Positions 1 to 13,726 of a DNA stretch of 64,000 nt are shown piece after piece; position 1 is the stretch's first letter, and each line of letters begins with the position of its first letter. The translations under genes were made by a program, and so were the position numbers. A model generated the notes under the pieces. It saw nothing but the letters and a program-made list of their open reading frames with translations. It was not told the origin of the DNA and did no database searches. This DNA is from Apostichopus japonicus (taxonomy: Eukaryota > Echinodermata > Holothuroidea > Aspidochirotida > Stichopodidae): positions 23,668,489 to 23,732,488 of the forward strand of contig NC_092572.1 in assembly GCF_037975245.1 (NCBI RefSeq), given 5' to 3'.

Positions 1-3000
1 GAAGGGGGCATAGTCTATACCTTTTAGAGGCCCCCTCCAAAAATAGTTGTTTTTCAACGGTAGTATTGGGTCCCTTTCCCCCTCCCTAGGTTTTTTGCCC
101 CCACACAACACCCAATTCCAAAATAAACTTCAGATTCGTAATCAGCGTGTCGCGAACTACCAGAAAAGATACACATTTATTGCCTTTGCGACAAAAACTT
201 TTTTCACCTCAAAAAACCATAAGGGGTACCCCCTTGCAGTTTTTGCCAAAATTGACCCCAAATCGACCCCAAATCGATTTCGCCCAAATGACGTAACAGG
301 GGGAAATCGATGCTCAGGAGCCCAAATCTGCAACTCCCAGGTCCATATCTGCTTCCGTTCGGGAGATACGTGGTCCCAAAGTACCCGATACAAATACGTG
401 TTCTTTATAAGTGCAAAATGTGGTAAACTCCCTCTTTTCAGCCCCCTCTCTTGTCCTCTCTGAAACACTTATCGACATTAAAATTACACGTATAGTAGAA
501 GACACCCTGGTCTTTGTTGTACATCAATTTCGTGTAATTATCTGACCGGGAAGGACTTTTTGTCTATATGATTTCTATTTGCGCCAAAAATAGGTGTTTT
601 TGTCTTTAAAAGTTTAAAAAGTACGTCTTTTTGGTACCCCTTCCTTTCCACTGAGGGTATGTGACAGAGCTAATGTTTTGCCATGTGGGAGACGCAACTC
701 CCAGGTACGTGTAGACAACTCATACGGTATCATTAATTATCGGGAAGGGGGCATAGTCTATACCTTTTAGAGGCCCCCTCAAAAATAGTTGTTTTTCAAC
801 GGTAGTATTGGGTCCCTTTCCCCCTCCCTAGGTTTTTTGCCCCCACACAACACCCAATTCCAAAATAAACTTCAGATTCGTAATCAGCGTGTCGCGAACT
901 ACCAGAAAAGATACACATTTATTGCCTTTGCGACAAAAACTTTTTTCACCTCAAAAAACCATAAGGGGTACGTACCCCTTGCAGTTTTTGCCAAAATCGA
1001 CCCCAAATCGATTTCGCCCAAATGACGTAACAGGGGGTAATCGATGCTCAGGAGCCCAAATCTGCAACTCTCAGGTCCATATCTGCTTCCGTTCGGGAGA
1101 TACGTGGTCCCAAAGTACCCGATAGAAATACGTGTTCTTTATAAGTGCAAAATGTGGTAATCTCCCTCTTTTCAGCCCCCTCTCTTGTCCTCTCTGAAAC
1201 ACTTATCGACATTAAAATTAGACGTGGAGTGGAAGACACCCTTGTCTTTGTTATACATCAATTTCGTGTAATTATCTGACCGGGAAGGACTTTTTGTCTA
1301 TATGATTTCTATTTGCGCCAAAAATAGGTGTTTTTGTCTTTAAAAGTTTAAAAAGTACGTCTTTTTGGTACCCCTTCCTTTCCACTGAGGGTATGTGACA
1401 GAGCTATTTTTTTGCTATGTGGGAGACGCAACTCCCAGGTACGTGTAGACAACTCATACGGTATCATTAATTATCGGGAAGGGGGCATAGTCTATACCTT
1501 TTGAAGGCCCCCTCAAAAATAGTTGTTTTTCAACGGTAGTATTGGGTCCCTTTCCCCCTCCCTAGGTTTTTTGCCCCCACACAACACCCAATTCCAAAAT
1601 AAACTTCAGATTCGTAATCAGCGTGTCGCGAACTACCAGAAAAGATACACATTTATTGCCTTTGCGACAAAAAGTTTTTTCACCTCAAAAAACCATAAGG
1701 GGTACCCCTTGCAGTTTTTGCCAAAATTGACCCCAAATCGACCCCAAATCGATTTCGCCCAAATGACGTAACAGGGGGTAATCGATGCTCAGGAGCCGAA
1801 ATCTGCAACTCTCAGGTCCATATCTGCTTCCGTTCGGGAGATACGTGGTCCCAAAGTACCCGATAGAAATACGTGTTCTTTATAAGTGCAAAATGTGGTA
1901 ATCTCCCTCTTTTCAGCCCCCTCTCTTGTCCTCTCTGAAACACTTATCGACATTAAAATTAGACGTGGAGTGGAAGACACCCTTGTCTTTGTTATACATC
2001 AATTTCGTGTAATTATCTGACCGGGAAGGACTTTTTTGTCTATATGTTTTCTATTTGCGCCAAAAATAGGTGTTTTTGTCTTTAAAAGTTTAAAAAGTAC
2101 GTCTTTTTGGTACCCCTTCCTTTCCACTGAGGGTATGTGACAGAGCTATTTTTTTGCTATGTGGGAGACGCAACTCCCAGGTACGTGTAGACAACTCATA
2201 CGGTATCATTAATTATCGGGAAGGGAACATAGTCTATACCTTTTGGAGGCCCCCTCAAAAATAGTTGTTTTTCAACGGTAGTATTGGGTCCCTTTCCCCC
2301 TCCCTAGGTTTTTTGCCCCCACACAACACCCAATTCCAAAATAAACTTCAGATTCGTAATCAGCGTGTCGCGAACTACCAGAAAAGATACACATTTATTG
2401 CCTTTGCGACAAAAACTTTTTTCACCTCAAAAAACCATAAGGGGTACCTCTTGCAGTTTTTGCCAAAATTGACCCAAAATCGACCCCAAATCGATTTCGC
2501 CCAAATGACGTAACGGTGGGTAATCGATGCTCAGGAGCCGAAATCTGCAACTCTCAGGTCCATATCTGCTTCCGTTCGGGAGATACGTGGTCCCAAAGTA
2601 CCCGATAGAAATACGTGTTCTTTATAAGTGCAAAATGTGGTAAACTCCCTCTTTTCAGCCCCCTCTCTTGTCCTCTCTGAAACACTTATCGACATTAAAA
2701 TTAGACGTGGAGTGGAAGACACCCTTGTCTTTGTTATACATCAATTTCGTGTAATTATCTGACCGGGAAGGACTTTTTGTCTATATGATTTCTATTTGCG
2801 CCAAAAATAGGTGTTTTTGTCTTTAAAAGTTTAAAAAGTACGTCTTTTTGGTACCCCTTCCTTTCCACTGAGGGTATGTGACAGAGCTATTTTTTTGCTA
2901 TGTGGGAGACGCAACTCACAGGTACGTGTAGACAACTCATACGGTATCATTAATTATCGGGAAGGGGGCATAGTCTATACCTTTTGGAGGCCCCCTCAAA

Positions 3001-6000
3001 AATAGTTGTTTTTCAACGGTAGTATTGGGTCCCTTTCCCCCTCCCTAGGTTTTTTGCCCCCACACAACACCCAAATCCAAAATAAACTTCAGATTCGTAA
3101 TCAGCGTGTCGCGAACTACCAGAAAAGATACACATTTCTTGCCTTTGCGACAAAAAGTTTTTTCACCTCAAAAAACCATAAGGGGTACGTACCCCTTGCA
3201 GTTTTTGCCAAAATTGACCCCAAATCGACCCCAAATCGATTTCGCCCAAATGACGTAACAGGGGGTAATCGATGCTCAGGAGCCGAAATCTGCAACTCTC
3301 AGGTCCATATCTGCTTCCGTTCGGGAGATACGTGGTCCCAAAGTACCCGATAGAAATACGTGTTCTTTATAAGTGCAAAATGTGGTAATCTCCCTCTTTT
3401 CAGCCCCCTCTCTTGTCCTCTCTGAAACACTTATCGACATTAAAATTAGACGTGGAGTGGAAGACACCCTTGTCTTTGTTATACATCAATTTCGTGTAAT
3501 TTTCTGACCGGGAAGGACTTTTTGTCTATATGATTTCTATTTGCGCCAAAAATAGGTGTTTTTGTCTTTAAAAGTTTAAAAAGTACGTCTTTTTGGTACC
3601 CCTTCCTTTCCACTGAGGGTATGTGACAGAGCTATTTTTTTGCTATGTGGGAGACGCAACTCACAGGTACGTGTAGACAACTCATACGGTATCATTAATT
3701 ATCGGGAAGGGGGCATAGTCTATACCTTTTGAAGGCCCCCTCAAAAATAGTTGTTTTTCAACGGTAGTATTGGGTCCCTTTCCCCCTCCCTAGGTTTTTT
3801 GCCCCCACACAACACCCAATTCCAAAATAAACTTCAGATTCGTAATCAGCGTGTCGCGAACTACCAGAAAAGATACACATTTATTGCCTTTGCGACAAAA
3901 ACTTTTTTCACCTCAAAAAACCATAAGGGGTACCCCTTGCAGTTTTTGCCAAAATTGACCCCAAATCGACCCCAAATCGATTTCGCCCAAATGACGTAAC
4001 GGTGGGTAATCGATGCTCAGGAGCCGAAATCTGCAACTCTCAGGTCCATATCTGCTTCCGTTCGGGAGATACGTGGTCCCAAAGTACCCGATAGAAATAC
4101 GTGTTCTTTATAAGTGCAAAATGTGGTAAACTCCCTCTTTTCAGCCCCCTCTCTTGTCCTCTCTGAAACACTTATCGACATTAAAATTAGACGTGGAGTG
4201 GAAGACACCCTTGTCTTTGTTATACATCAATTTCGTGTAATTATCTGACCGGGAAGGACTTTTTGTCTATATGATTTCTATTTGCGCCAAAAATAGGTGT
4301 TTTTGTCTTTAAAAGTTTAAAAAGTACGTCTTTTTGGTACCCCTTCCTTTCCACTGAGGGTATGTGACAGAGCTATTTTTTTGCTATGTGGGAGACGCAA
4401 CTCCCAGGTACGTGTAGACAACTCATACGGTATCATTAATTATCGGGAAGGGGGCATAGTCTATACCTTTTGAAGGCCCCCTCAAAAATAGTTGTTTTTC
4501 AACGGTAGTATTGGGTCCCTTTCCCCCTCCCTAGGTTTTTTGCCCCCACACAACACCCAATTCCAAAATAAACTTCAGATTCGTAATCAGCGTGTCGCGA
4601 ACTACCAGAAAAGATACACATTTATTGCCTTTGCGACAAAAAGTTTTTTCACCTCAAAAAACCATAAGGGGTACGTACCCCTTGCAGTTTTTGCCAAAAT
4701 TGACCCCAAATCGACCCCAAATCGATTTCGCCCAAATGACGTAACAGGGGGTAATCGATGCTCAGGAGCCGAAATCTGCAACTCTCAGGTCCATATCTGC
4801 TTCCGTTCGGGAGATACGTGGTCCCAAAGTACCCGATAGAAATACGTGTTCTTTATAAGTGCAAAATGTGGTAATCTCCCTCTTTTCAGCCCCCTCTCTT
4901 GTCCTCTCTGAAACACTTATCGACATTAAAATTAGACGTGGAGTGGAAGACACCCTTGTCTTTGTTATACATCAATTTCGTGTAATTATCTGACCGGGAA
5001 GGACTTTTTGTCTATATGTTTTCTATTTGCGCCAAAAATAGGTGTTTTTGTCTTTAAAAGTTTAAAAAGTACGTCTTTTTGGTACCCCTTCCTTTCCACT
5101 GAGGGTATGTGACAGAGCTATTTTTTTGCTATGTGGGAGACGCAACTCCCAGGTACGTGTAGACAACTCATACGGTATCATTAATTATCGGGAAGGGAAC
5201 ATAGTCTATACCTTTTGGAGGCCCCCTCAAAAATAGTTGTTTTTCAACGGTAGTATTGGGTCCCTTTCCCCCTCCCTAGGTTTTTTGCCCCCACACAACA
5301 CCCAATTCCAAAATAAACTTCAGATTCGTAATCAGCGTGTCGCGAACTACCAGAAAAGATACACATTTATTGCCTTTGCGACAAAAACTTTTTTCACCTC
5401 AAAAAACCATAAGGGGTACGTACCCCTTGCAGTTTTTGCCAAAATTGACCCAAAATCGACCCCAAATCGATTTCGCCCAAATGACGTAACAGGGGGTAAT
5501 CGATGCTCAGGAGCCGAAATCTGCAACTCTCAGGTCCATATCTGCTTCTGTTCGGGAGATACGTGGTCCCAAAGTACCCGATAGAAATACGTGTTCTTTA
5601 TAAGTGCAAAATGTGGTAAACTCCCTCTTTTCAGCCCCCTCTCTTGTCCTCTCTGAAACACTTATCGACATTAAAATTAGACGTGGAGTGGAAGACACCC
5701 TTGTCTTTGTTATAAATCGACCCCAAATCGATTTCGCCCAAATGACGTAACAGGGGGTAATCGATGCTCAGGAGCCGAAATCTGCAACTCTCAGGTCCAT
5801 ATCTGCTTCCGTTCGGGAGATACGTGGTCCCAAAGTACCCGATAGAAATACGTGTTCTTTATAAGTGCAAAATGTGGTAATCTCCCTCTTTTCAGCCCCC
5901 TCTCTTGTCCTCTCTGAAACACTTATCGACATTAAAATTAGACGTGGAGTGGAAGACACCCTTGTCTTTGTTATACATCAATTTCGTGTAATTATCTGAC

Positions 6001-9000
6001 CGGGAAGGACTTTTTGTCTATATGATTTCTATTTGCGCCAAAAATAGGTGTTTTTGTCTTTAAAAGTTTAAAAAGTACGTCTTTTTGGTACCCCTTCCTT
6101 TCCACTGAGGGTATGTGACAGAGCTATTTTTTTGCTATGTGGGAGACGCAACTCCCAGGTACGTGTAGACAACTCATACGGTATCATTAATTATCGGGAA
6201 GGGGGCATAGTCTATACCTTTTGAAGGCCCCCTCAAAAATAGTTGTTTTTCAACGGTAGTATTGGGTCCCTTTCCCCCTCCCTAGGTTTTTTGCCCCCAC
6301 ACAACACCCAATTCCAAAATAAACTTCAGATTCGTAATCAGCGTGTCGCGAACTACCAGAAAAGATACACATTTATTGCCTTTGCGACAAAAAGTTTTTT
6401 CACCTCAAAAAACCATAAGGGGTACGTACCCCTTGCAGTTTTTGCCAAAATTGACCCAAAATCGACCCCAAATCGATTTCGCCCAAATGACGTAACAGGG
6501 GGTAATCGATGCTCAGGAGCCCAAATCTGCAACTCCCAGGTCCATATCTGCTTCCGTTCGGGAGATACGTGGTCCCAAAGTACCCGATAGAAATACGTGT
6601 TCTTTATAAGTGCAAAATGTGGTAAACTCCCTCTTTTCAGCCCCCTCTCTTGTCCTCTCTGAAACACTTATCGACATTAAAATTAGACGTGGAGTGGAAG
6701 ACACCCTTGTCTTTGTTATACATCAATTTCGTGTAATTATCTGACCGGGAAGGACTTTTTGTCTATATGATTTCTATTTGCGCCAAAAATAGGTGTTTTT
6801 GTCTTTAAAAGTTTAAAAAGTACGTCTTTTTGGTACCCCTTCCTTTCCACTGAGGGTATGTGACAGAGCTATTTTTTTGCTATGTGGGAGACGCAACTCC
6901 CAGGTACGTGTAGACAACTCATACGGTATCATTAATTATCGGGAAGGGGGCATAGTCTATACCTTTTAGAGGCCCCCTCCAAAAATAGTTGTTTTTCAAC
7001 GGTAGTATTGGGTCCCTTTCCCCCTCCCTAGGTTTTTTGCCCCCACACAACACCCAATTCCAAAATAAACTTCAGATTCGTAATCAGCGTGTCGCGAACT
7101 ACCAGAAAAGATACACATTTATTGCCTTTGCGACAAAAACTTTTTTCACCTCAAAAAACCATAAGGGGTACCTCTTGCAGTTTTTGCCAAAATTGACCCC
7201 AAATCGACCCCAAATCGATTTCGCCCAAATGACGTAACAGGGGGTAATCGATGCTCAGGAGCCGAAATCTGCAACTCTCAGGTCCATATCTGCTTCCGTT
7301 CGGGAGATACGTGGTCCCAAAGTACCCGATAGAAATACGTGTTCTTTATAAGTGCAAAATGTGGTAATCTCCCTCTTTTCAGCCCCCTCTCTTGTCCTCT
7401 CTGAAACACTTATCGACATTAAAATTAGACGTGGAGTGGAAGACACCCTTGTCTTTGTTATACATCAATTTCGTGTAATTATCTGACCGGGAAGGACTTT
7501 TTGTCTATATGATTTCTATTTGCGCCAAAAATAGGTGTTTTTGTCTTTAAAAGTTTAAAAAGTACGTCTTTTTGGTACCCCTTCCTTTCCACTGAGGGTA
7601 TGTGACAGAGCTATTTTTTTGCTATGTGGGAGACGCAACTCCCAGGTACGTGTAGACAACTCATACGGTATCATTAATTATCGGGAAGGGGGCATAGTCT
7701 ATACCTTTTGAAGGCCCCCTCAAAAATAGTTGTTTTTCAACGGTAGTATTGGGTCCCTTTCCCCCTCCCTAGGTTTTTTGCCCCCACACAACACCCAATT
7801 CCAAAATAAACTTCAGATTCGTAATCAGCGTGTCGCGAACTACCAGAAAAGATACACATTTATTGCCTTTGCGACAAAAACTTTTTTCACCTCAAAAAAC
7901 CATAAGGGGTACGTACCCCTTGCAGTTTTTGCCAAAATTGACCCCAAATCGACCCCAAATCGATTTCGCCCAAATGACGTAACGGTGGGTAATCGATGCT
8001 CAGGAGCCGAAATCTGCAACTCTCAGGTCCATATCTGCTTCCGTTCGGGAGATACGTGGTCCCAAAGTACCCGATAGAAATACGTGTTCTTTATAAGTGC
8101 AAAATGTGGTAAACTCCCTCTTTTCAGCCCCCTCTCTTGTCCTCTCTGAAACACTTATCGACATTAAAATTAGACGTGGAGTGGAAGACACCCTTGTCTT
8201 TGTTATAAATCGACCCCAAATCGATTTCGCCCAAATGACGTAACAGGGGGTAATCGATGCTCAGGAGCCGAAATCTGCAACTCTCAGGTCCATATCTGCT
8301 TCCGTTCGGGAGATACGTGGTCCCAAAGTACCCGATAGAAATACGTGTTCTTTATAAGTGCAAAATGTGGTAATCTCCCTCTTTTCAGCCCCCTCTCTTG
8401 TCCTCTCTGAAACACTTATCGACATTAAAATTAGACGTGGAGTGGAAGACACCCTTGTCTTTGTTATACATCAATTTCGTGTAATTATCTGACCGGGAAG
8501 GACTTTTTGTCTATATGATTTCTATTTGCGCCAAAAATAGGTGTTTTTGTCTTTAAAAGTTTAAAAAGTACGTCTTTTTGGTACCCCTTCCTTTCCACTG
8601 AGGGTATGTGACAGAGCTATTTTTTTGCTATGTGGGAGACGCAACTCCCAGGTACGTGTAGACAACTCATACGGTATCATTAATTATCGGGAAGGGGGCA
8701 TAGTCTATACCTTTTGAAGGCCCCCTCAAAAATAGTTGTTTTTCAACGGTAGTATTGGGTCCCTTTCCCCCTCCCTAGGTTTTTTGCCCCCACACAACAC
8801 CCAATTCCAAAATAAACTTCAGATTCGTAATCAGCGTGTCGCGAACTACCAGAAAAGATACACATTTATTGCCTTTGCGACAAAAAGTTTTTTCACCTCA
8901 AAAAACCATAAGGGGTACGTACCCCTTGCAGTTTTTGCCAAAATTGACCCAAAATCGACCCCAAATCGATTTCGCCCAAATGACGTAACAGGGGGTAATC

Positions 9001-9481
9001 GATGCTCAGGAGCCCAAATCTGCAACTCCCAGGTCCATATCTGCTTCCGTTCGGGAGATACGTGGTCCCAAAGTACCCGATAGAAATACGTGTTCTTTAT
9101 AAGTGCAAAATGTGGTAAACTCCCTCTTTTCAGCCCCCTCTCTTGTCCTCTCTGAAACACTTATCGACATTAAAATTAGACGTGGAGTGGAAGACACCCT
9201 TGTCTTTGTTATACATCAATTTCGTGTAATTATCTGACCGGGAAGGACTTTTTGTCTATATGATTTCTATTTGCGCCAAAAATAGGTGTTTTTGTCTTTA
9301 AAAGTTTAAAAAGTACGTCTTTTTGGTACCCCTTCCTTTCCACTGAGGGTATGTGACAGAGCTATTTTTTTGCTATGTGGGAGACGCAACTCCCAGGTAC
9401 GTGTAGACAACTCATACGGTATCATTAATTATCGGGAAGGGGGCATAGTCTATACCTTTTAGAGGCCCCCTCCAAAAATAG
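1..9481. repeat. Satellite block with less regular order
   Basis: Twelve intervals with lengths 742, 734, 742, 741, 745, 741, 745, 1006, 746, 741, 1006, 746. Two composite 1006-bp units lie at 5237-6242 and 7730-8735. The first unit carries the markers gggtacccccttgc, gggggaaatcgatg and acacgtatagtag, and matches the units at 9482 and 13727. The region therefore contains the building blocks of the ordered part further right, but without a strict super-period. Confidence 0.85.
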
Positions 9482-12400
9482 TTGTTTTTCAACGGTAGTA
9501 TTGGGTCCCTTTCCCCCTCCCTAGGTTTTTTGCCCCCACACAACACCCAATTCCAAAATAAACTTCAGATTCGTAATCAGCGTGTCGCGAACTACCAGAA
9601 AAGATACACATTTATTGCCTTTGCGACAAAAACTTTTTTCACCTCAAAAAACCATAAGGGGTACCCCCTTGCAGTTTTTGCCAAAATTGACCCCAAATCG
9701 ACCCCAAATCGATTTCGCCCAAATGACGTAACAGGGGGAAATCGATGCTCAGGAGCCCAAATCTGCAACTCCCAGGTCCATATCTGCTTCCGTTCGGGAG
9801 ATACGTGGTCCCAAAGTACCCGATACAAATACGTGTTCTTTATAAGTGCAAAATGTGGTAAACTCCCTCTTTTCAGCCCCCTCTCTTGTCCTCTCTGAAA
9901 CACTTATCGACATTAAAATTACACGTATAGTAGAAGACACCCTGGTCTTTGTTGTACATCAATTTCGTGTAATTATCTGACCGGGAAGGACTTTTTGTCT
10001 ATATGATTTCTATTTGCGCCAAAAATAGGTGTTTTTGTCTTTAAAAGTTTAAAAAGTACGTCTTTTTGGTACCCCTTCCTTTCCACTGAGGGTATGTGAC
10101 AGAGCTAATGTTTTGCCATGTGGGAGACGCAACTCCCAGGTACGTGTAGACAACTCATACGGTATCATTAATTATCGGGAAGGGGGCATAGTCTATACCT
10201 TTTAGAGGCCCCCTCAAAAATAGTTGTTTTTCAACGGTAGTATTGGGTCCCTTTCCCCCTCCCTAGTTTTTTTGCCCCCACACAACACCCAATTCCAAAA
10301 TAAACTTCAGATTCGTAATCAGCGTGTCGCGAACTACCAGAAAAGATACACATTTATTGCCTTTGCGACAAAAACTTTTTTCACCTCAAAAAACCATAAG
10401 GGGTACGTACCCCTTGCAGTTTTTGCCAAAATTGACCCAAAATCGACCCCAAATCGATTTCGCCCAAATGACGTAACAGGGGGTAATCGATGCTCAGGAG
10501 CCGAAATCTGCAACTCTCAGGTCCATATCTGCTTCCGTTCGGGAGATACGTGGTCCCAAAGTACCCGATAGAAATACGTGTTCTTTATAAGTGCAAAATG
10601 TGGTAATCTCCCTCTTTTCAGCCCCCTCTCTTGTCCTCTCTGAAACACTTATCGACATTAAAATTAGACGTGGAGTGGAAGACACCCTTGTCTTTGTTAT
10701 ACATCAATTTCGTGTAATTATCTGACCGGGAAGGACTTTTTGTCTATATGATTTCTATTTGCGCCAAAAATAGGTGTTTTTGTCTTTAAAAGTTTAAAAA
10801 GTACGTCTTTTTGGTACCCCTTCCTTTCCACTGAGGGTATGTGACAGAGCTATTTTTTTGCTATGTGGGAGACGCAACTCCCAGGTACGTGTAGACAACT
10901 CATACGGTATCATTAATTATCGGGAAGGGAACATAGTCTATACCTTTTGGAGGCCCCCTCAAAAATAGTTGTTTTTCAACGGTAGTATTGGGTCCCTTTC
11001 CCCCTCCCTAGGTTTTTTGCCCCCACACAACACCCAATTCCAAAATAAACTTCAGATTCGTAATCAGCGTGTCGCGAACTACCAGAAAAGATACACATTT
11101 ATTGCCTTTGCGACAAAAACTTTTTTCACCTCAAAAAACCATAAGGGGTACGTACCCCTTGCAGTTTTTGCCAAAATTGACCCAAAATCGACCCCAAATC
11201 GATTTCGCCCAAATGACGTAACAGGGGGTAATCGATGCTCAGGAGCCGAAATCTGCAACTCTCAGGTCCATATCTGCTTCCGTTCGGGAGATACGTGGTC
11301 CCAAAGTACCCGATAGAAATACGTGTTCTTTATAAGTGCAAAATGTGGTAAACTCCCTCTTTTCAGCCCCCTCTCTTGTCCTCTCTGAAACACTTATCGA
11401 CATTAAAATTAGACGTGGAGTGGAAGACACCCTTGTCTTTGTTATAAATCGACCCCAAATCGATTTCGCCCAAATGACGTAACAGGGGGTAATCGATGCT
11501 CAGGAGCCGAAATCTGCAACTCTCAGGTCCATATCTGCTTCCGTTCGGGAGATACGTGGTCCCAAAGTACCCGATAGAAATACGTGTTCTTTATAAGTGC
11601 AAAATGTGGTAATCTCCCTCTTTTCAGCCCCCTCTCTTGTCCTCTCTGAAACACTTATCGACATTAAAATTAGACGTGGAGTGGAAGACACCCTTGTCTT
11701 TGTTATACATCAATTTCGTGTAATTATCTGACCGGGAAGGACTTTTTGTCTATATGTTTTCTATTTGCGCCAAAAATAGGTGTTTTTGTCTTTAAAAGTT
11801 TAAAAAGTACGTCTTTTTGGTACCCCTTCCTTTCCACTGAGGGTATGTGACAGAGCTATTTTTTTGCTATGTGGGAGACGCAACTCCCAGGTACGTGTAG
11901 ACAACTCATACGGTATCATTAATTATCGGGAAGGGAACATAGTCTATACCTTTTGGAGGCCCCCTCAAAAATAGTTGTTTTTCAACGGTAGTATTGGGTC
12001 CCTTTCCCCCTCCCTAGGTTTTTTGCCCCCACACAACACCCAATTCCAAAATAAACTTCAGATTCGTAATCAGCGTGTCGCGAACTACCAGAAAAGATAC
12101 ACATTTATTGCCTTTGCGACAAAAACTTTTTTCACCTCAAAAAACCATAAGGGGTACGTACCCCTTGCAGTTTTTGCCAAAATTGACCCAAAATCGACCC
12201 CAAATCGATTTCGCCCAAATGACGTAACAGGGGGTAATCGATGCTCAGGAGCCGAAATCTGCAACTCTCAGGTCCATATCTGCTTCTGTTCGGGAGATAC
12301 GTGGTCCCAAAGTACCCGATAGAAATACGTGTTCTTTATAAGTGCAAAATGTGGTAAACTCCCTCTTTTCAGCCCCCTCTCTTGTCCTCTCTGAAACACT

Positions 12401-13726
12401 TATCGACATTAAAATTAGACGTGGAGTGGAAGACACCCTTGTCTTTGTTATAAATCGACCCCAAATCGATTTCGCCCAAATGACGTAACAGGGGGTAATC
12501 GATGCTCAGGAGCCGAAATCTGCAACTCTCAGGTCCATATCTGCTTCCGTTCGGGAGATACGTGGTCCCAAAGTACCCGATAGAAATACGTGTTCTTTAT
12601 AAGTGCAAAATGTGGTAATCTCCCTCTTTTCAGCCCCCTCTCTTGTCCTCTCTGAAACACTTATCGACATTAAAATTAGACGTGGAGTGGAAGACACCCT
12701 TGTCTTTGTTATACATCAATTTCGTGTAATTATCTGACCGGGAAGGACTTTTTGTCTATATGATTTCTATTTGCGCCAAAAATAGGTGTTTTTGTCTTTA
12801 AAAGTTTAAAAAGTACGTCTTTTTGGTACCCCTTCCTTTCCACTGAGGGTATGTGACAGAGCTATTTTTTTGCTATGTGGGAGACGCAACTCCCAGGTAC
12901 GTGTAGACAACTCATACGGTATCATTAATTATCGGGAAGGGGGCATAGTCTATACCTTTTGAAGGCCCCCTCAAAAATAGTTGTTTTTCAACGGTAGTAT
13001 TGGGTCCCTTTCCCCCTCCCTAGGTTTTTTGCCCCCACACAACACCCAATTCCAAAATAAACTTCAGATTCGTAATCAGCGTGTCGCGAACTACCAGAAA
13101 AGATACACATTTATTGCCTTTGCGACAAAAAGTTTTTTCACCTCAAAAAACCATAAGGGGTACGTACCCCTTGCAGTTTTTGCCAAAATTGACCCAAAAT
13201 CGACCCCAAATCGATTTCGCCCAAATGACGTAACAGGGGGTAATCGATGCTCAGGAGCCCAAATCTGCAACTCCCAGGTCCATATCTGCTTCCGTTCGGG
13301 AGATACGTGGTCCCAAAGTACCCGATAGAAATACGTGTTCTTTATAAGTGCAAAATGTGGTAAACTCCCTCTTTTCAGCCCCCTCTCTTGTCCTCTCTGA
13401 AACACTTATCGACATTAAAATTAGACGTGGAGTGGAAGACACCCTTGTCTTTGTTATACATCAATTTCGTGTAATTATCTGACCGGGAAGGACTTTTTGT
13501 CTATATGATTTCTATTTGCGCCAAAAATAGGTGTTTTTGTCTTTAAAAGTTTAAAAAGTACGTCTTTTTGGTACCCCTTCCTTTCCACTGAGGGTATGTG
13601 ACAGAGCTATTTTTTTGCTATGTGGGAGACGCAACTCCCAGGTACGTGTAGACAACTCATACGGTATCATTAATTATCGGGAAGGGGGCATAGTCTATAC
13701 CTTTTAGAGGCCCCCTCCAAAAATAG
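9482..13726. repeat. Higher-order repeat, five-unit form (4245 bp)
   Basis: Unit order is 742, 745, 1006, 1006, 746. The first unit (marker acacgtatagtag) begins the block, two composite units follow at 10969 and 11975, and a unit with the caaaaagtttttt marker closes it at 12981. The next block starts again with the marker unit at 13727. Confidence 0.85.
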
